Shown one piece after another: positions 7,403 to 15,502 of a stretch of 64,000 nucleotides of DNA; within the stretch, counting starts at the first letter, position 1, and every line of letters begins with the position of its first letter. Location of the stretch: positions 1,550,001 to 1,614,000 of the forward strand of contig NZ_CP062221.1 of assembly GCF_021590045.1 (NCBI RefSeq), read 5' to 3'. Origin of the DNA: Cellulomonas palmilytica. GTDB lineage: Bacteria > Actinomycetota > Actinomycetes > Actinomycetales > Cellulomonadaceae. The notes beneath the pieces are model-generated. The model made no database searches and was not told the origin of the DNA. It worked only from the letters and a program-made list of their open reading frames with translations. The position numbers and the translations under genes are program-made.

Positions 7403-7870
7403 CTACCGGACGGGCTCGAGGACGAACAGGTGCAGGTCGCGGCCGGCGCGCTGCTCGTACGCCTCGTAGCCCGGCCAGGTCTCCCGCAGGCGGGGCAGGA
7501 GCACCCGTGACTCGGCAGGCGTGGCGAGACGCGCGGCCACCTCGTGCGTGGCCCCCTCGACGGTGACCCGGGCCCGCGGGTCGGCCAGCAGGTTGAGCGC
7601 CCACGCGGGGTGGTGGGCCTGGCCCCAGTTGGAGCCGAGCACCACCCAGGCGTCCTCGTGCCGCACGTGGAGCAGCACCACCTCGCGCGGCTCGCCCGAG
7701 CGGCGGCCGGTGGTCGTGAGCACGAGCTGCGGCAGGCGCGCGCGGCCGAGGACCGTCCACCGCCCGCCGGTCGCCCGCTGCAGGCGTCGGTCGAGCCGCG
7801 ACGTCGCGCGGCCGAGCCGCGCGAACCAGCGGGTGCGTCCCGCACGGCGGGCGAGGTCGGTGAGGTTCAC
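7403..7870 (-). CDS. Deazaflavin (F420)-dependent nitroreductase/quinone reductase family protein
   Basis: This 155-aa protein fits the Ddn/DUF385 family: PQLVLTTTGRRSGEPREVVL, WVVLGSNWGQAHHPAWALNLLADPRARV and RLRETWPGYEAYEQRAGR are its characteristic blocks. Members adopt a split beta-barrel that binds F420H2 and reduce quinones or nitro-compounds; some paralogues use other flavins. The start is GTG at 7870 with no obvious ribosome binding site. It is separated from the GH3 promoter by about 40 bp on the same strand, so the two are probably independent units. Confidence 0.85.
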   Translation of the reverse strand: MNLTDLARRAGRTRWFARLGRATSRLDRRLQRATGGRWTVLGRARLPQLVLTTTGRRSGEPREVVLLHVRHEDAWVVLGSNWGQAHHPAWALNLLADPRARVTVEGATHEVAARLATPAESRVLLPRLRETWPGYEAYEQRAGRDLHLFVLEPVR

Positions 7871-8232
7871 GCCCGCATTGTGCCGTCCTGCCGAGGCGTC
7901 GGCGGTCGGTCGTGTTGCCGGGACGTGTCCGGCAGGTGGCCGGTGTGTAACGGGGCCTTAACACATCGCGCGTGGGACCGTCGCCGATTTGACGGATGGT
8001 GGACAGCCTTCCCGCTGGAGAGAGGTGATTTTTCGGCATGAATCGCCGCCGCTGTCTCGAAAGTTGAGACGTACTGGTCAGTATCAATCGGGTAACGATC
8101 AGGGGTCGGCCGGGTCCCAGCCCGCTTTGCCCGAAAACGCTTGACTAACGTTGCGCCAAACCCTGGCGGTCTGCCTCACAGCCGTACCTCGTACGAGCGG
8201 TCCTGCGGACCTCCACCTTCCCTGGAGGAACA
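7871..8232. other. 362-bp intergenic regulatory region upstream of the peptide-binding lipoprotein gene
   Basis: No gene is seen here. The region is AT-richer than its surroundings and holds an imperfect 22-bp palindrome at 7944-7965 (ends TGTGT and ACACA), the TACTG-type operator at 8070-8085, and promoter-like elements near 8141-8151 (TTGACT followed by TAACGT). A GTCTC/GAGAC inverted repeat lies at 8054-8070. These suggest the downstream binding-protein gene is controlled by more than one regulator. Confidence 0.5.
8070..8085. promoter_or_regulatory. Degenerate copy of the shared 16-bp palindromic operator
   Basis: GTACTGGTCAGTAT at 8071-8084 preserves the half-sites GTACTG and CAGTA of the perfect palindrome found at 10209 and 63081, with a different central pair. 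It lies about 150 bp upstream of the binding-protein start. Confidence 0.5.
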
Positions 8233-10065
8233 TTGAAGATCAGGCGATCCCTGGCCGGTGTCGCGGCTCTCGCGACCACCGCGCTCGTGCTCACCGCGTG
8301 CTCCAACGCGCCTGGCGACTCGGACGACGACGCCACCGGCGCTCCGTCGGCCTCCGAGGCGGCCACCACCGGCGGCACGCTCACCGTTGCCGAGACGAAC
8401 CAGTTCTTCTCGTTCAACCCGAACACGAGCAACGGCAACACGGACATCAACGCGAAGGTCACGACCTACCCGACGCGCGCGTGGTTCAACTACGTCGACG
8501 GGTCGAGCTTCGCCGCGGGCAACCCCGGTGTCGCCAAGGACGAGTCGTTCGGCACGTACGAGGTCGTCTCCGAGGACCCGCTGACCGTCAAGTACACGAT
8601 CAACGAGGGTGTCGTCTGGTCGGACGGCGAGCCCGTCGACGCGGACGACCTGCTCCTGTCGTGGGCGGTCGACTCGGGCCACTACAACTCGGCCGACGGC
8701 AAGGTCTCCTACTTCGACTACGCCGGTGACACGGGCACGCTCGCGCTGACCGACTTCCCGGAGCTGGGTGAGGACGGTCGCTCGATGACCCTCACCTTCT
8801 CCGAGCCGGCCGCCGACTGGGAGTACGCGCTCGCCGCCGAGGCGCCCGCGCACGTCGTCGCCAAGAAGGCCGGCCTCGCGGACGGTCAGGCGCTGATCGA
8901 CCTGTTCACCAAGCTCGCGCCGACCGCCAAGGACGCGACGGCCGACGACCCGGAGCTGCGCAAGGTCGCGGACTTCTGGAACACCGGCTTCGACTCCACG
9001 GTCCTCCCGAGCGACCCGGAGCTGTACCTCTCGTCCGGCCCGTACATCGTCTCCGAGGTCGTCGAGAACCAGTCCGTCACGCTCGTCCCGAACGAGAAGT
9101 ACTCGGGCGACCTGACGCCGAAGCTGGACTCGATCGTCATGCGCACCATCCCGGACGCCACGGCGGCCGTGCAGGCGCTCAAGAACGGCGAGGTGGACGT
9201 CATCTCCCCGCAGCCGTCCGCTGACACGCTCGCGGCGCTCGAGGGCATCGACGGCATCACGGTCCACGAGGGCGACCAGCTCGCGTACGACCACGTCGAC
9301 CTGACCTTCAACAACGGTGGTCCGTTCGACCCCGCGACCTACGGTGGCGACGAGGCCAAGGCCCTCAAGGTCCGCCAGGCGTTCCTCAAGGTCATCCCGC
9401 GCCAGGCGATCCTCGAGGCGATCGTCACGCCGCTCAAGGCGGACGCGTCGATCCTCAACTCGCAGCTCTTCGTCCCGGCCCAGGCCTCGTACGAGGACTC
9501 GGTCGCGAACAACGGGTCGGCCGACTTCCCGGGTGAGCCCGACGTCGCCGGCGCCAAGGCGCTGCTCGAGGAGGTCGGTGTCACGCCGACCGTGCGCATC
9601 CTCTACAACATCAACAACCCGAACCGCGTCAACGCCTACACGCTGATCGCGGCGCAGGCCACGGCCGCCGGCTTCAAGGTCGACGACCAGGGTGACGCCG
9701 AGTGGGGCTCGCGCCTCGCCGACGGCTCGTACGACGTCGCCATCTTCGGCTGGATCAACTCGGGTGTCGGCGTCTCCGGCGTCCCGCAGATCTTCTCCAG
9801 CACCGGTGGTGGCAACTACAACGGCTACAAGAACGCCGAGGTCGACCAGCTCGCCGCGACGCTCGTGAAGACGCTGGACCTCGACGAGCAGGCGAACATC
9901 CAGGAGCAGATCGACCCGCTCCTGTTCGCCGACGCGTACGGCCTGCCCCTGTTCCAGTCGGTCGGCATCGACGCGGTCGCCGACCGCGTGGGTGGCATCG
10001 AGGCCTACAACCCGAGCCAGTCGGGTGTCTGGTGGAACGTGTGGGACTGGACGGTCACCGACTGA
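8233..10065 (+). CDS. Peptide ABC transporter substrate-binding lipoprotein (family 5)
   Basis: This 610-aa protein begins with a lipoprotein signal (basic KIRR, hydrophobic stretch, lipobox L20-T21-A22-C23) and an acidic linker. The mature part is a family 5 solute-binding protein of the Dpp/Opp type: VWSDGEPVDADDLLLSW, SSGPYIVSEVVENQSVTLVPN and the late GSYDVAIFGWIN block. It captures peptides outside the membrane for the adjacent permeases. The start is TTG at 8233, set by GGAGGA just upstream and by the signal peptide. A strong terminator follows, so it is probably expressed separately and more highly than the permeases. Confidence 0.92.
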   Translation: MKIRRSLAGVAALATTALVLTACSNAPGDSDDDATGAPSASEAATTGGTLTVAETNQFFSFNPNTSNGNTDINAKVTTYPTRAWFNYVDGSSFAAGNPGVAKDESFGTYEVVSEDPLTVKYTINEGVVWSDGEPVDADDLLLSWAVDSGHYNSADGKVSYFDYAGDTGTLALTDFPELGEDGRSMTLTFSEPAADWEYALAAEAPAHVVAKKAGLADGQALIDLFTKLAPTAKDATADDPELRKVADFWNTGFDSTVLPSDPELYLSSGPYIVSEVVENQSVTLVPNEKYSGDLTPKLDSIVMRTIPDATAAVQALKNGEVDVISPQPSADTLAALEGIDGITVHEGDQLAYDHVDLTFNNGGPFDPATYGGDEAKALKVRQAFLKVIPRQAILEAIVTPLKADASILNSQLFVPAQASYEDSVANNGSADFPGEPDVAGAKALLEEVGVTPTVRILYNINNPNRVNAYTLIAAQATAAGFKVDDQGDAEWGSRLADGSYDVAIFGWINSGVGVSGVPQIFSSTGGGNYNGYKNAEVDQLAATLVKTLDLDEQANIQEQIDPLLFADAYGLPLFQSVGIDAVADRVGGIEAYNPSQSGVWWNVWDWTVTD

Positions 10066-10092
10066 GTCGGCTGACCTCCCCGGTATGACAGC

Positions 10093-10134
10093 CACCGGTG
10101 CCGGGACCCGGTCGTTCGGGTCCCGGCACCGGTG
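10093..10134 (+). terminator. Perfect 18-bp stem terminator after the binding-protein gene
   Basis: Two 18-nt arms (10093-10110 and 10117-10134) are exact reverse complements around a 6-nt loop, starting 28 nt after the stop codon. This isolates the binding-protein transcript from the permease operon. Confidence 0.85.
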
Positions 10135-10187
10135 CGTCCCGGGGTCGTCGACGCACCGTCGACGACGGACCGGCGCGCGACGCGCGC

Positions 10188-10224
10188 TAGAGTCCCTCCT
10201 CAGAACGTCGTACTGACCAGTACG
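10188..10224 (+). promoter_or_regulatory. Promoter (-10 TAGAGT) and perfect 16-bp palindromic operator of the permease operon
   Basis: TAGAGT at 10188-10193 resembles an actinobacterial -10 box. CGTACTGACCAGTACG at 10209-10224 is a perfect interrupted palindrome lying just downstream of the predicted start site, suited to repression. The identical 16-mer occurs at 63081-63096. Confidence 0.6.
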
Positions 10225-10354
10225 GCGGACCCGCCTTGAACGCGTCGCCCACGAGGCGCGGCGTTCCCGACCTTTGCGTCGCGACAGCGCGACGCCGACG
10301 CGGAGGCGTGCACCTCACCCGCGCACGCTCCCCACGCCCGAGAAGCGAGAATTG

Positions 10355-11884
10355 ATGGCTTCCTACGTCTTGCGACGCCTCGGTGTGTCGCTGCTCATCC
10401 TGCTCGGGGCGTCGTTCCTCGTGTACCAGCTGGTCGCCGTGTCCGGTGACCCGCTGAGGGAGTACCGCGAGTCGAACCGCCCCAACAAAGAGGCCCTGAT
10501 GCAGGCCCGCATCGACCTGCTCGACCTCGACACCCCCGCACCCCTGCGCTACTTCTCGTGGCTCAGCGGAGCCGTCAAGTGCGTGATCCCCGGTCAGTGC
10601 GACCTCGGCAAGACGCTCCAGGGCCAGGAGGTCACCGACGCGCTGAGCGCCGCGATCCCCTCGACGATCCAGCTGGTGCTCACCGCGACGATCCTCGCGG
10701 TCGTCATCGGCATCACGATCGGCATCGTCGTCGCGCTGCGCCAGTACTCGGTGCTCGACTACAGCGTCACGTTCATGACGTTCCTGTTCTTCTCGCTGCC
10801 GGTGTTCTGGGTCGCGGTGCTCCTCAAGGAGTTCGGCGCGATCGGCTTCAACGACTTCCTCCGGGACCCGTCGGTGAGCGTGACCGTCGCTCTCGCCGTC
10901 GGGCTGGTCGCCGGTGTCATCTGGACGGTCCTCATCGGCGGCTCGTGGAAGCGCCGCGGCATCGTGTTCGCGGGGTCCACGCTCCTCACCGCCGGCATCC
11001 TGTGGTACCTCGGCTGGTCGCAGTGGTTCAGCTACCCGGGTCTCGGGCCGGGCATCGTCGCCGGGCTCGGCGTCGGCATCGCGTTCGCGCTCACCGCGCT
11101 GCTCGCGGGCCTGCGCAACCGCAAGGCGCTGTACTCCGCGCTCATCATGGTCGGGCTCGCCGTCGTCGCGATGTTCGCGCTGCAGCCGCTGCTCGAGGAC
11201 CCGTCGGTCTGGCTCGTCATCCTCCTCGGCATCGCCGCGGTCGGCGGCGGCCTGCTCGTCGGGCGCCTCATGGGCGGCTACGACCGCGGCCAGTCGATGA
11301 AGGTCGCGGCCCTCACCTCGTTCCTCGTCGCGGGCCTCGTGCTGCTCGACGGGTTCATGCAGGCGTGGCCCGAGTACTTCAAGCTCACGCGCGGCCGCCC
11401 GATCGCGACGATCGGCTCGGAGACGCCGAACCTCAACGGCGACTTCTGGATCACGGGCGTCGACAAGTACACGCACCTCGTCCTCCCGACGATCTCGCTC
11501 ATCCTCATCTCGCTCGCCTCGTACACGCGCTACTCGCGTGCGTCGATGCTCGAGGTGATGGGTCAGGACTACGTCCGCACCGGCCGCGCCAAGGGCCTGC
11601 CGGAGCGCACGGTCGTCGTCCGGCACGCGTTCCGCAACGCGCTGATCCCGCTCGCGACGATCGTCGCGTTCGACATCGGCGGCCTGCTGGGTGGCGCCGT
11701 CATCACCGAGAACGTGTTCTCGTTCAAGGGCATGGGCCAGCTCTTCATCCAAGGCCTCGACCACCAGGACCCGAACCCCGTCATGGGCGTGTTCCTCGTC
11801 GTCGGCGTCACCGCGGTGACGTTCAACCTGGTCGCGGACCTCCTGTACTCCGCACTCGACCCGCGCGTGAGGGTGAAGGCATGA
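10355..11884 (+). CDS. Peptide ABC transporter permease (DppB-like) with a large membrane insertion
   Basis: This 509-aa inner-membrane protein has a DppB N-terminus (ASYVLRRLGVSLLILLGASF) and a typical C-terminus with the EAA coupling loop (GRAKGLPERTVVVRHAFRNA) and the final AVTFNLVADLLYSALDPR. Between them, residues of about 165-365 are extra relative to the usual 310-340 aa. They hold about six additional hydrophobic segments that show no known domain to me. The start is ATG at 10355 because the longer frame upstream covers the operator leader. The stop overlaps the next gene (ATGA), so the two permeases are translationally coupled. Confidence 0.9.
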   Translation: MASYVLRRLGVSLLILLGASFLVYQLVAVSGDPLREYRESNRPNKEALMQARIDLLDLDTPAPLRYFSWLSGAVKCVIPGQCDLGKTLQGQEVTDALSAAIPSTIQLVLTATILAVVIGITIGIVVALRQYSVLDYSVTFMTFLFFSLPVFWVAVLLKEFGAIGFNDFLRDPSVSVTVALAVGLVAGVIWTVLIGGSWKRRGIVFAGSTLLTAGILWYLGWSQWFSYPGLGPGIVAGLGVGIAFALTALLAGLRNRKALYSALIMVGLAVVAMFALQPLLEDPSVWLVILLGIAAVGGGLLVGRLMGGYDRGQSMKVAALTSFLVAGLVLLDGFMQAWPEYFKLTRGRPIATIGSETPNLNGDFWITGVDKYTHLVLPTISLILISLASYTRYSRASMLEVMGQDYVRTGRAKGLPERTVVVRHAFRNALIPLATIVAFDIGGLLGGAVITENVFSFKGMGQLFIQGLDHQDPNPVMGVFLVVGVTAVTFNLVADLLYSALDPRVRVKA

Positions 11885-12999
11885 CCGAGCAGACCACGGA
11901 GCGGATGACCGACTCCCTCGACTCCGGCGAGGTCGCGGCCGACCTCAAGGGCAAGAGCCAGGGCGCGCTGGTCCGCAAGCGCTTCTTCGGCCACACGGGC
12001 GCGATCGTCTCGCTCGTCGTCCTCGCGCTCGTCGTGATCCTCGCGCTCACCTCGGTGGGCATCGGCGGCTGGCACGGCTGGTGGAAGTTCCGCTGGACGG
12101 ACACCCCGCCGCTGCAGAACGGCGGGCGACCCACGCTGAGCCTGTTCCCGTTCTCCCTGGGAGAGCACCCGTTCGGGCAGGACTCGGTCGGGCGCGACTA
12201 CTTCGCGATGACGATGCGCGGCACCCAGATCTCGCTGCTCGTGACGTTCGTCGTCGGCGTCATCGCCGCGTTCGTCGGCGTCGTGTTCGGCGCGCTGTCC
12301 GGGTACTTCCGCGGCTGGGTCGAGGCGGTGCTCATGCGCCTGACCGACATGGTGATCATCATCCCGGTGCTGCTCATCGGCGCCGTGATCGGCTACAACA
12401 CCAAGTCCGGTGTCGTCGTGCTCGGCCTGCTGCTCGGCCTGACGTACTGGACCGGCATGGCGCGGCTCGTCCGCGGTGACTTCCTGTCGCTGCGCGAGCG
12501 CGAGTTCGTCGACGCGGCCCGCCTCGCGGGCGCGTCCGACAAGCGGATCATCTTCAAGCACATCCTGCCGAACGCGGTCGGCGTCATCACGGTCAACACG
12601 ACCCTGCTGATGTCCTCGGCGATCCTGCTGGAGACGTCGCTGTCCTACCTGAACATGGGCGTCAAGGCGCCGGACACGTCCCTGGGCCTGCTCATCAGCC
12701 AGAACCAGGCCGCGTTCGCCACGCGCCCCTGGCTGTTCTGGTGGCCCGGCCTGTTCATCGTCCTCATCTGCCTCTGCATCAACTTCATCGGCGACGGCCT
12801 GCGCGACGCGTTCGACCCGCGCCAGCGCAAGATCTCCCTGCGTCGCATGAAGGAGACGCCGCGCGAGGAGATCGACAACCGCCTCGAGGGCAGCCTGCTC
12901 GCCGCGAACGTCGCCACGCTCGGCGGGGTGCGCAGCGGGTGGGAGGTCGACGCTCCCGGCGGCCCGCTCGGGGAGACCCCCGGGGACGAGCACCGGTGA
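11881..12999 (+). CDS. Peptide ABC transporter permease (DppC-like)
   Basis: This 372-aa protein is the second permease of the peptide importer. It has a cytosolic N-terminus of about 40 residues, one TM segment, a periplasmic loop ending EHPFGQDSVGRDYFAM (the DppC/OppC N-terminal mark), and a five-TM binding-protein-dependent transport domain with the EAA loop DAARLAGASDKRIIFKHILPN. The C-terminal 50 residues after DPRQRK are charged and extended beyond the family norm. The ATG at 11881 overlaps the upstream stop by 4 nt. Confidence 0.92.
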   Translation: MTEQTTERMTDSLDSGEVAADLKGKSQGALVRKRFFGHTGAIVSLVVLALVVILALTSVGIGGWHGWWKFRWTDTPPLQNGGRPTLSLFPFSLGEHPFGQDSVGRDYFAMTMRGTQISLLVTFVVGVIAAFVGVVFGALSGYFRGWVEAVLMRLTDMVIIIPVLLIGAVIGYNTKSGVVVLGLLLGLTYWTGMARLVRGDFLSLREREFVDAARLAGASDKRIIFKHILPNAVGVITVNTTLLMSSAILLETSLSYLNMGVKAPDTSLGLLISQNQAAFATRPWLFWWPGLFIVLICLCINFIGDGLRDAFDPRQRKISLRRMKETPREEIDNRLEGSLLAANVATLGGVRSGWEVDAPGGPLGETPGDEHR

Positions 13000-13043
13000 T
13001 GCGCCCGGTCTCGCGGTGCACGCGCACGCACGCGGCGCGGTGC

Positions 13044-13667
13044 TCAGCCGACGAGCTGCAGCACCGCGCCCAGCGCGACGAGCGCGACCACCGTCACCAG
13101 GCCGGTCGTGTGCAGCTCGCGGCGCACCGGGACCTCGTCGGCGACGCCCAGCTCGAGCTCGCCGCCCTCGACCAGGCGCTCCCAGCGGCGGCGCGCCTCG
13201 GTCGCGACGACCGCGGACGGCGAGTGGCCGATCTCGCCGATGCTCACCGAGCGTGCGGGGTCGAACGCGGTGGCGTGCGCGTGCCGCAGGTCGACCGACG
13301 CGGCGCGCGTCGCGGCGTGCCGGCCGGGACCCGGGGCGGCGAACGCCTCGACCTTCCTGCCGGGCGTGACGAACGTGCACGTGAAGCGCGTGCGGATCTC
13401 GATGAGCGCCTCCCACGGCACGTGGTGCGTCACGAAGGGGTTCACCACGTGGATCCCCTCGTCGTCGAGGCGCACGTGCGGCAGGTAGGCCAGCAGCCAC
13501 GTCACCAGTGCGGCGGCCGCGGTGAAGGGCACCGCACGCAGCAGCGCACCAGCACCCCCCTCGGCGACCGCGGCACCCGCGAAGCCCGCGACCACGAGCC
13601 ACGTACCCCCCGTGATCCACGCCGCGCTGCGGGGCCGGAAGGTCCAGGTCTCGTCGTCGTCTCGCAC
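13044..13667 (-). CDS. PH-domain (bPH-type) membrane protein, antisense within the transporter locus
   Basis: This 207-aa protein has two N-terminal hydrophobic segments (AAWITGGTWLVVAGFAGAAVA and a second near residues 45-65), then a bacterial PH-like domain with VRLDDEGIHVVNPFVTHHVPWEALIEIRTRF. It ends in a third hydrophobic stretch (LVTVVALVALGAVLQLV). The layout matches actinobacterial 'low molecular weight antigen 6'-type PH proteins of unknown function. The start is GTG at 13667. It lies on the opposite strand between the permease and ATPase genes of one operon, so the operon's transcript must be antisense to it. Confidence 0.82.
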   Translation of the reverse strand: MRDDDETWTFRPRSAAWITGGTWLVVAGFAGAAVAEGGAGALLRAVPFTAAAALVTWLLAYLPHVRLDDEGIHVVNPFVTHHVPWEALIEIRTRFTCTFVTPGRKVEAFAAPGPGRHAATRAASVDLRHAHATAFDPARSVSIGEIGHSPSAVVATEARRRWERLVEGGELELGVADEVPVRRELHTTGLVTVVALVALGAVLQLVG

Positions 13668-13693
13668 GACCCCATGATCCCAGGAGCTCTGTC

Positions 13694-15484
13694 ATGACCA
13701 CGCCCACCACGACCCGCGAGCCCGTGCTGGAGGTGCGCGACCTGTCGGTCGACTTCGCGGTCGACCGCACGTGGGTGCCCGCGGCGATCAAGCTCAACTA
13801 CTCCGTCGCCCCCGGCGAGGTCCTCGCGATCGTCGGCGAGTCCGGCTCGGGCAAGTCCGTGTCCTCGATGGCGATCCTCGACCTGCTGCCGCGCAACGCG
13901 CGCATCTCGGGCTCGATCAAGCTGCGTGGCACCGAGCTGCGCGGGCTGCCGAGCAAGCGCATGCGCGCGATCCGCGGCAACGACGTCGCGATGATCTTCC
14001 AGGAGCCGATGACCGCGCTGAACCCGGCGTACACGGTCGGCTCGCAGATCATCGAGACGCTGCGCCTGCACAGCGAGATGTCGCCCGCGCAGGCCCGCGA
14101 GCGCGCGCTCGAGCTGCTGTCGATGGTCGAGCTGCCGGACCCGGACAAGGCGTTCCGGTCGTACCCGCACCAGCTCTCGGGCGGCCAGCGCCAGCGCGCG
14201 ATGATCGCGCAGTCGCTGTCCTGCGACCCGGCCCTGCTCATCGCCGACGAGCCGACGACCGCGCTCGACGTCACGGTGCAGGCCGAGATCCTCGACCTCA
14301 TGCGCAACCTGCGCGACCGCCTCGACTCCGCGGTCATCCTCATCACGCACGACATGGGCGTGGTCGCGGACCTCGCGGACCGCATCGCCGTCATGCGGCG
14401 CGGCGTGATCGTCGAGATGGGCACGTCCGAGCAGATCTTCTCCGACCCGCAGCACCAGTACACGCAGGAGCTGCTCGCCGCGGTCCCGCACCTCGGCGGC
14501 CCGGAGATCGACCTGACGGCCGCGCTCGCGAGCGCGACCCACGCGGAGGACCTCGTCGTCGACGTGTCGCGCGAGGAGCTCGCGCGCCGCGAGGCCGAGA
14601 ACGCGGCCAAGCTCGAGGCCGCGCGTCGCGAGGAGCGCGCCCGCGAGATGGCCGGCACCGAGCCGATCCTGCAGCTCAAGGACGTCGCGATCGAGTACCC
14701 CAAGCAGGGGCGCATGCCGGCGTTCCGCGCGGTCGAGGGCGCGAACCTCGTCGTGCGGCCCGGTGAGGTCGTGGGCCTCGTCGGCGAGTCCGGTTCCGGC
14801 AAGACGACGATCGGCCGCGCCGCGGTCGGCCTGCTGCCGGTGGCCGAGGGCACGCTCACGGTCGGCGACATCGACGTCTCGTCGAACGACCGCAAGACGA
14901 TCGCGCGCCTGCGCCGCAAGGTCGGCATGGTGTTCCAGGACCCGTCGTCGAGCCTCAACCCGCGCCTGCCGATCGGTGAGTCGATCGGTGAGCCGCTGTA
15001 CCTCGCGAAGATCGCCAAGGGTGGCGAGCTGCAGCGTCGCATCGAGGAGCTGCTCGACCAGGTCGAGCTGCCCCGCGCGTACCGCAACCGCTACCCGCAC
15101 GAGCTGTCGGGCGGTCAGAAGCAGCGCGTCGGCATCGCGCGTGCGCTCGCGCTGTCGCCCGAGCTGCTTGTGGCCGACGAGCCGACGTCCGCGCTGGACG
15201 TGTCGGTGCAGGCCCACGTGCTCGAGCTGCTGCAGGAGCTGCAGGAGCGCCTGAAGTTCGCGTGCCTGTTCGTCACGCACGACCTCGCGGTGGTGGACCT
15301 GCTCGCGGACCGCATCGTCGTGATGCAGCGCGGCCGGATCGTCGAGCAGGGCTCGCGCGACGCGATCCTGCGCAACCCGCAGGACCCGTACACGCAGCGC
15401 CTCATCGCGGCCGTGCCGCTGCCCAACCCGGAGAAGCAGCGCGAGCGTCGCGAGCTGCGGGCGCTGCTCGCCGACCGCTCCTGA
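13694..15484 (+). CDS. Fused peptide ABC transporter ATPase (DppD-DppF)
   Basis: This 596-aa protein joins two ABC ATPase domains. Domain 1 has Walker A GESGSGKS (48-55), signature LSGGQRQR and Walker B ALLIADEPTTALD. Domain 2 begins near residue 325 with Walker A GESGSGKTT (about 363), signature LSGGQKQR and LLVADEPTSALD. A charged helix (about 285-320) links them. It powers the peptide importer with the two permeases. In most bacteria DppD and DppF are separate; the fused form is common in actinobacteria. ATG at 13694 is preceded by GGAG. Confidence 0.93.
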   Translation: MTTPTTTREPVLEVRDLSVDFAVDRTWVPAAIKLNYSVAPGEVLAIVGESGSGKSVSSMAILDLLPRNARISGSIKLRGTELRGLPSKRMRAIRGNDVAMIFQEPMTALNPAYTVGSQIIETLRLHSEMSPAQARERALELLSMVELPDPDKAFRSYPHQLSGGQRQRAMIAQSLSCDPALLIADEPTTALDVTVQAEILDLMRNLRDRLDSAVILITHDMGVVADLADRIAVMRRGVIVEMGTSEQIFSDPQHQYTQELLAAVPHLGGPEIDLTAALASATHAEDLVVDVSREELARREAENAAKLEAARREERAREMAGTEPILQLKDVAIEYPKQGRMPAFRAVEGANLVVRPGEVVGLVGESGSGKTTIGRAAVGLLPVAEGTLTVGDIDVSSNDRKTIARLRRKVGMVFQDPSSSLNPRLPIGESIGEPLYLAKIAKGGELQRRIEELLDQVELPRAYRNRYPHELSGGQKQRVGIARALALSPELLVADEPTSALDVSVQAHVLELLQELQERLKFACLFVTHDLAVVDLLADRIVVMQRGRIVEQGSRDAILRNPQDPYTQRLIAAVPLPNPEKQRERRELRALLADRS

Positions 15485-15502
15485 CGCGCGGGTGACCTGC
15501 CC

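Noticed and set aside
8141..8151. TTGACT as a -35 box paired with a downstream -10
   Set aside because: The expected -10 position (about 8164-8169) reads TGGCGG, which is poor. The overlapping TAACGT is a better -10, so the promoter of the binding-protein gene remains unassigned.
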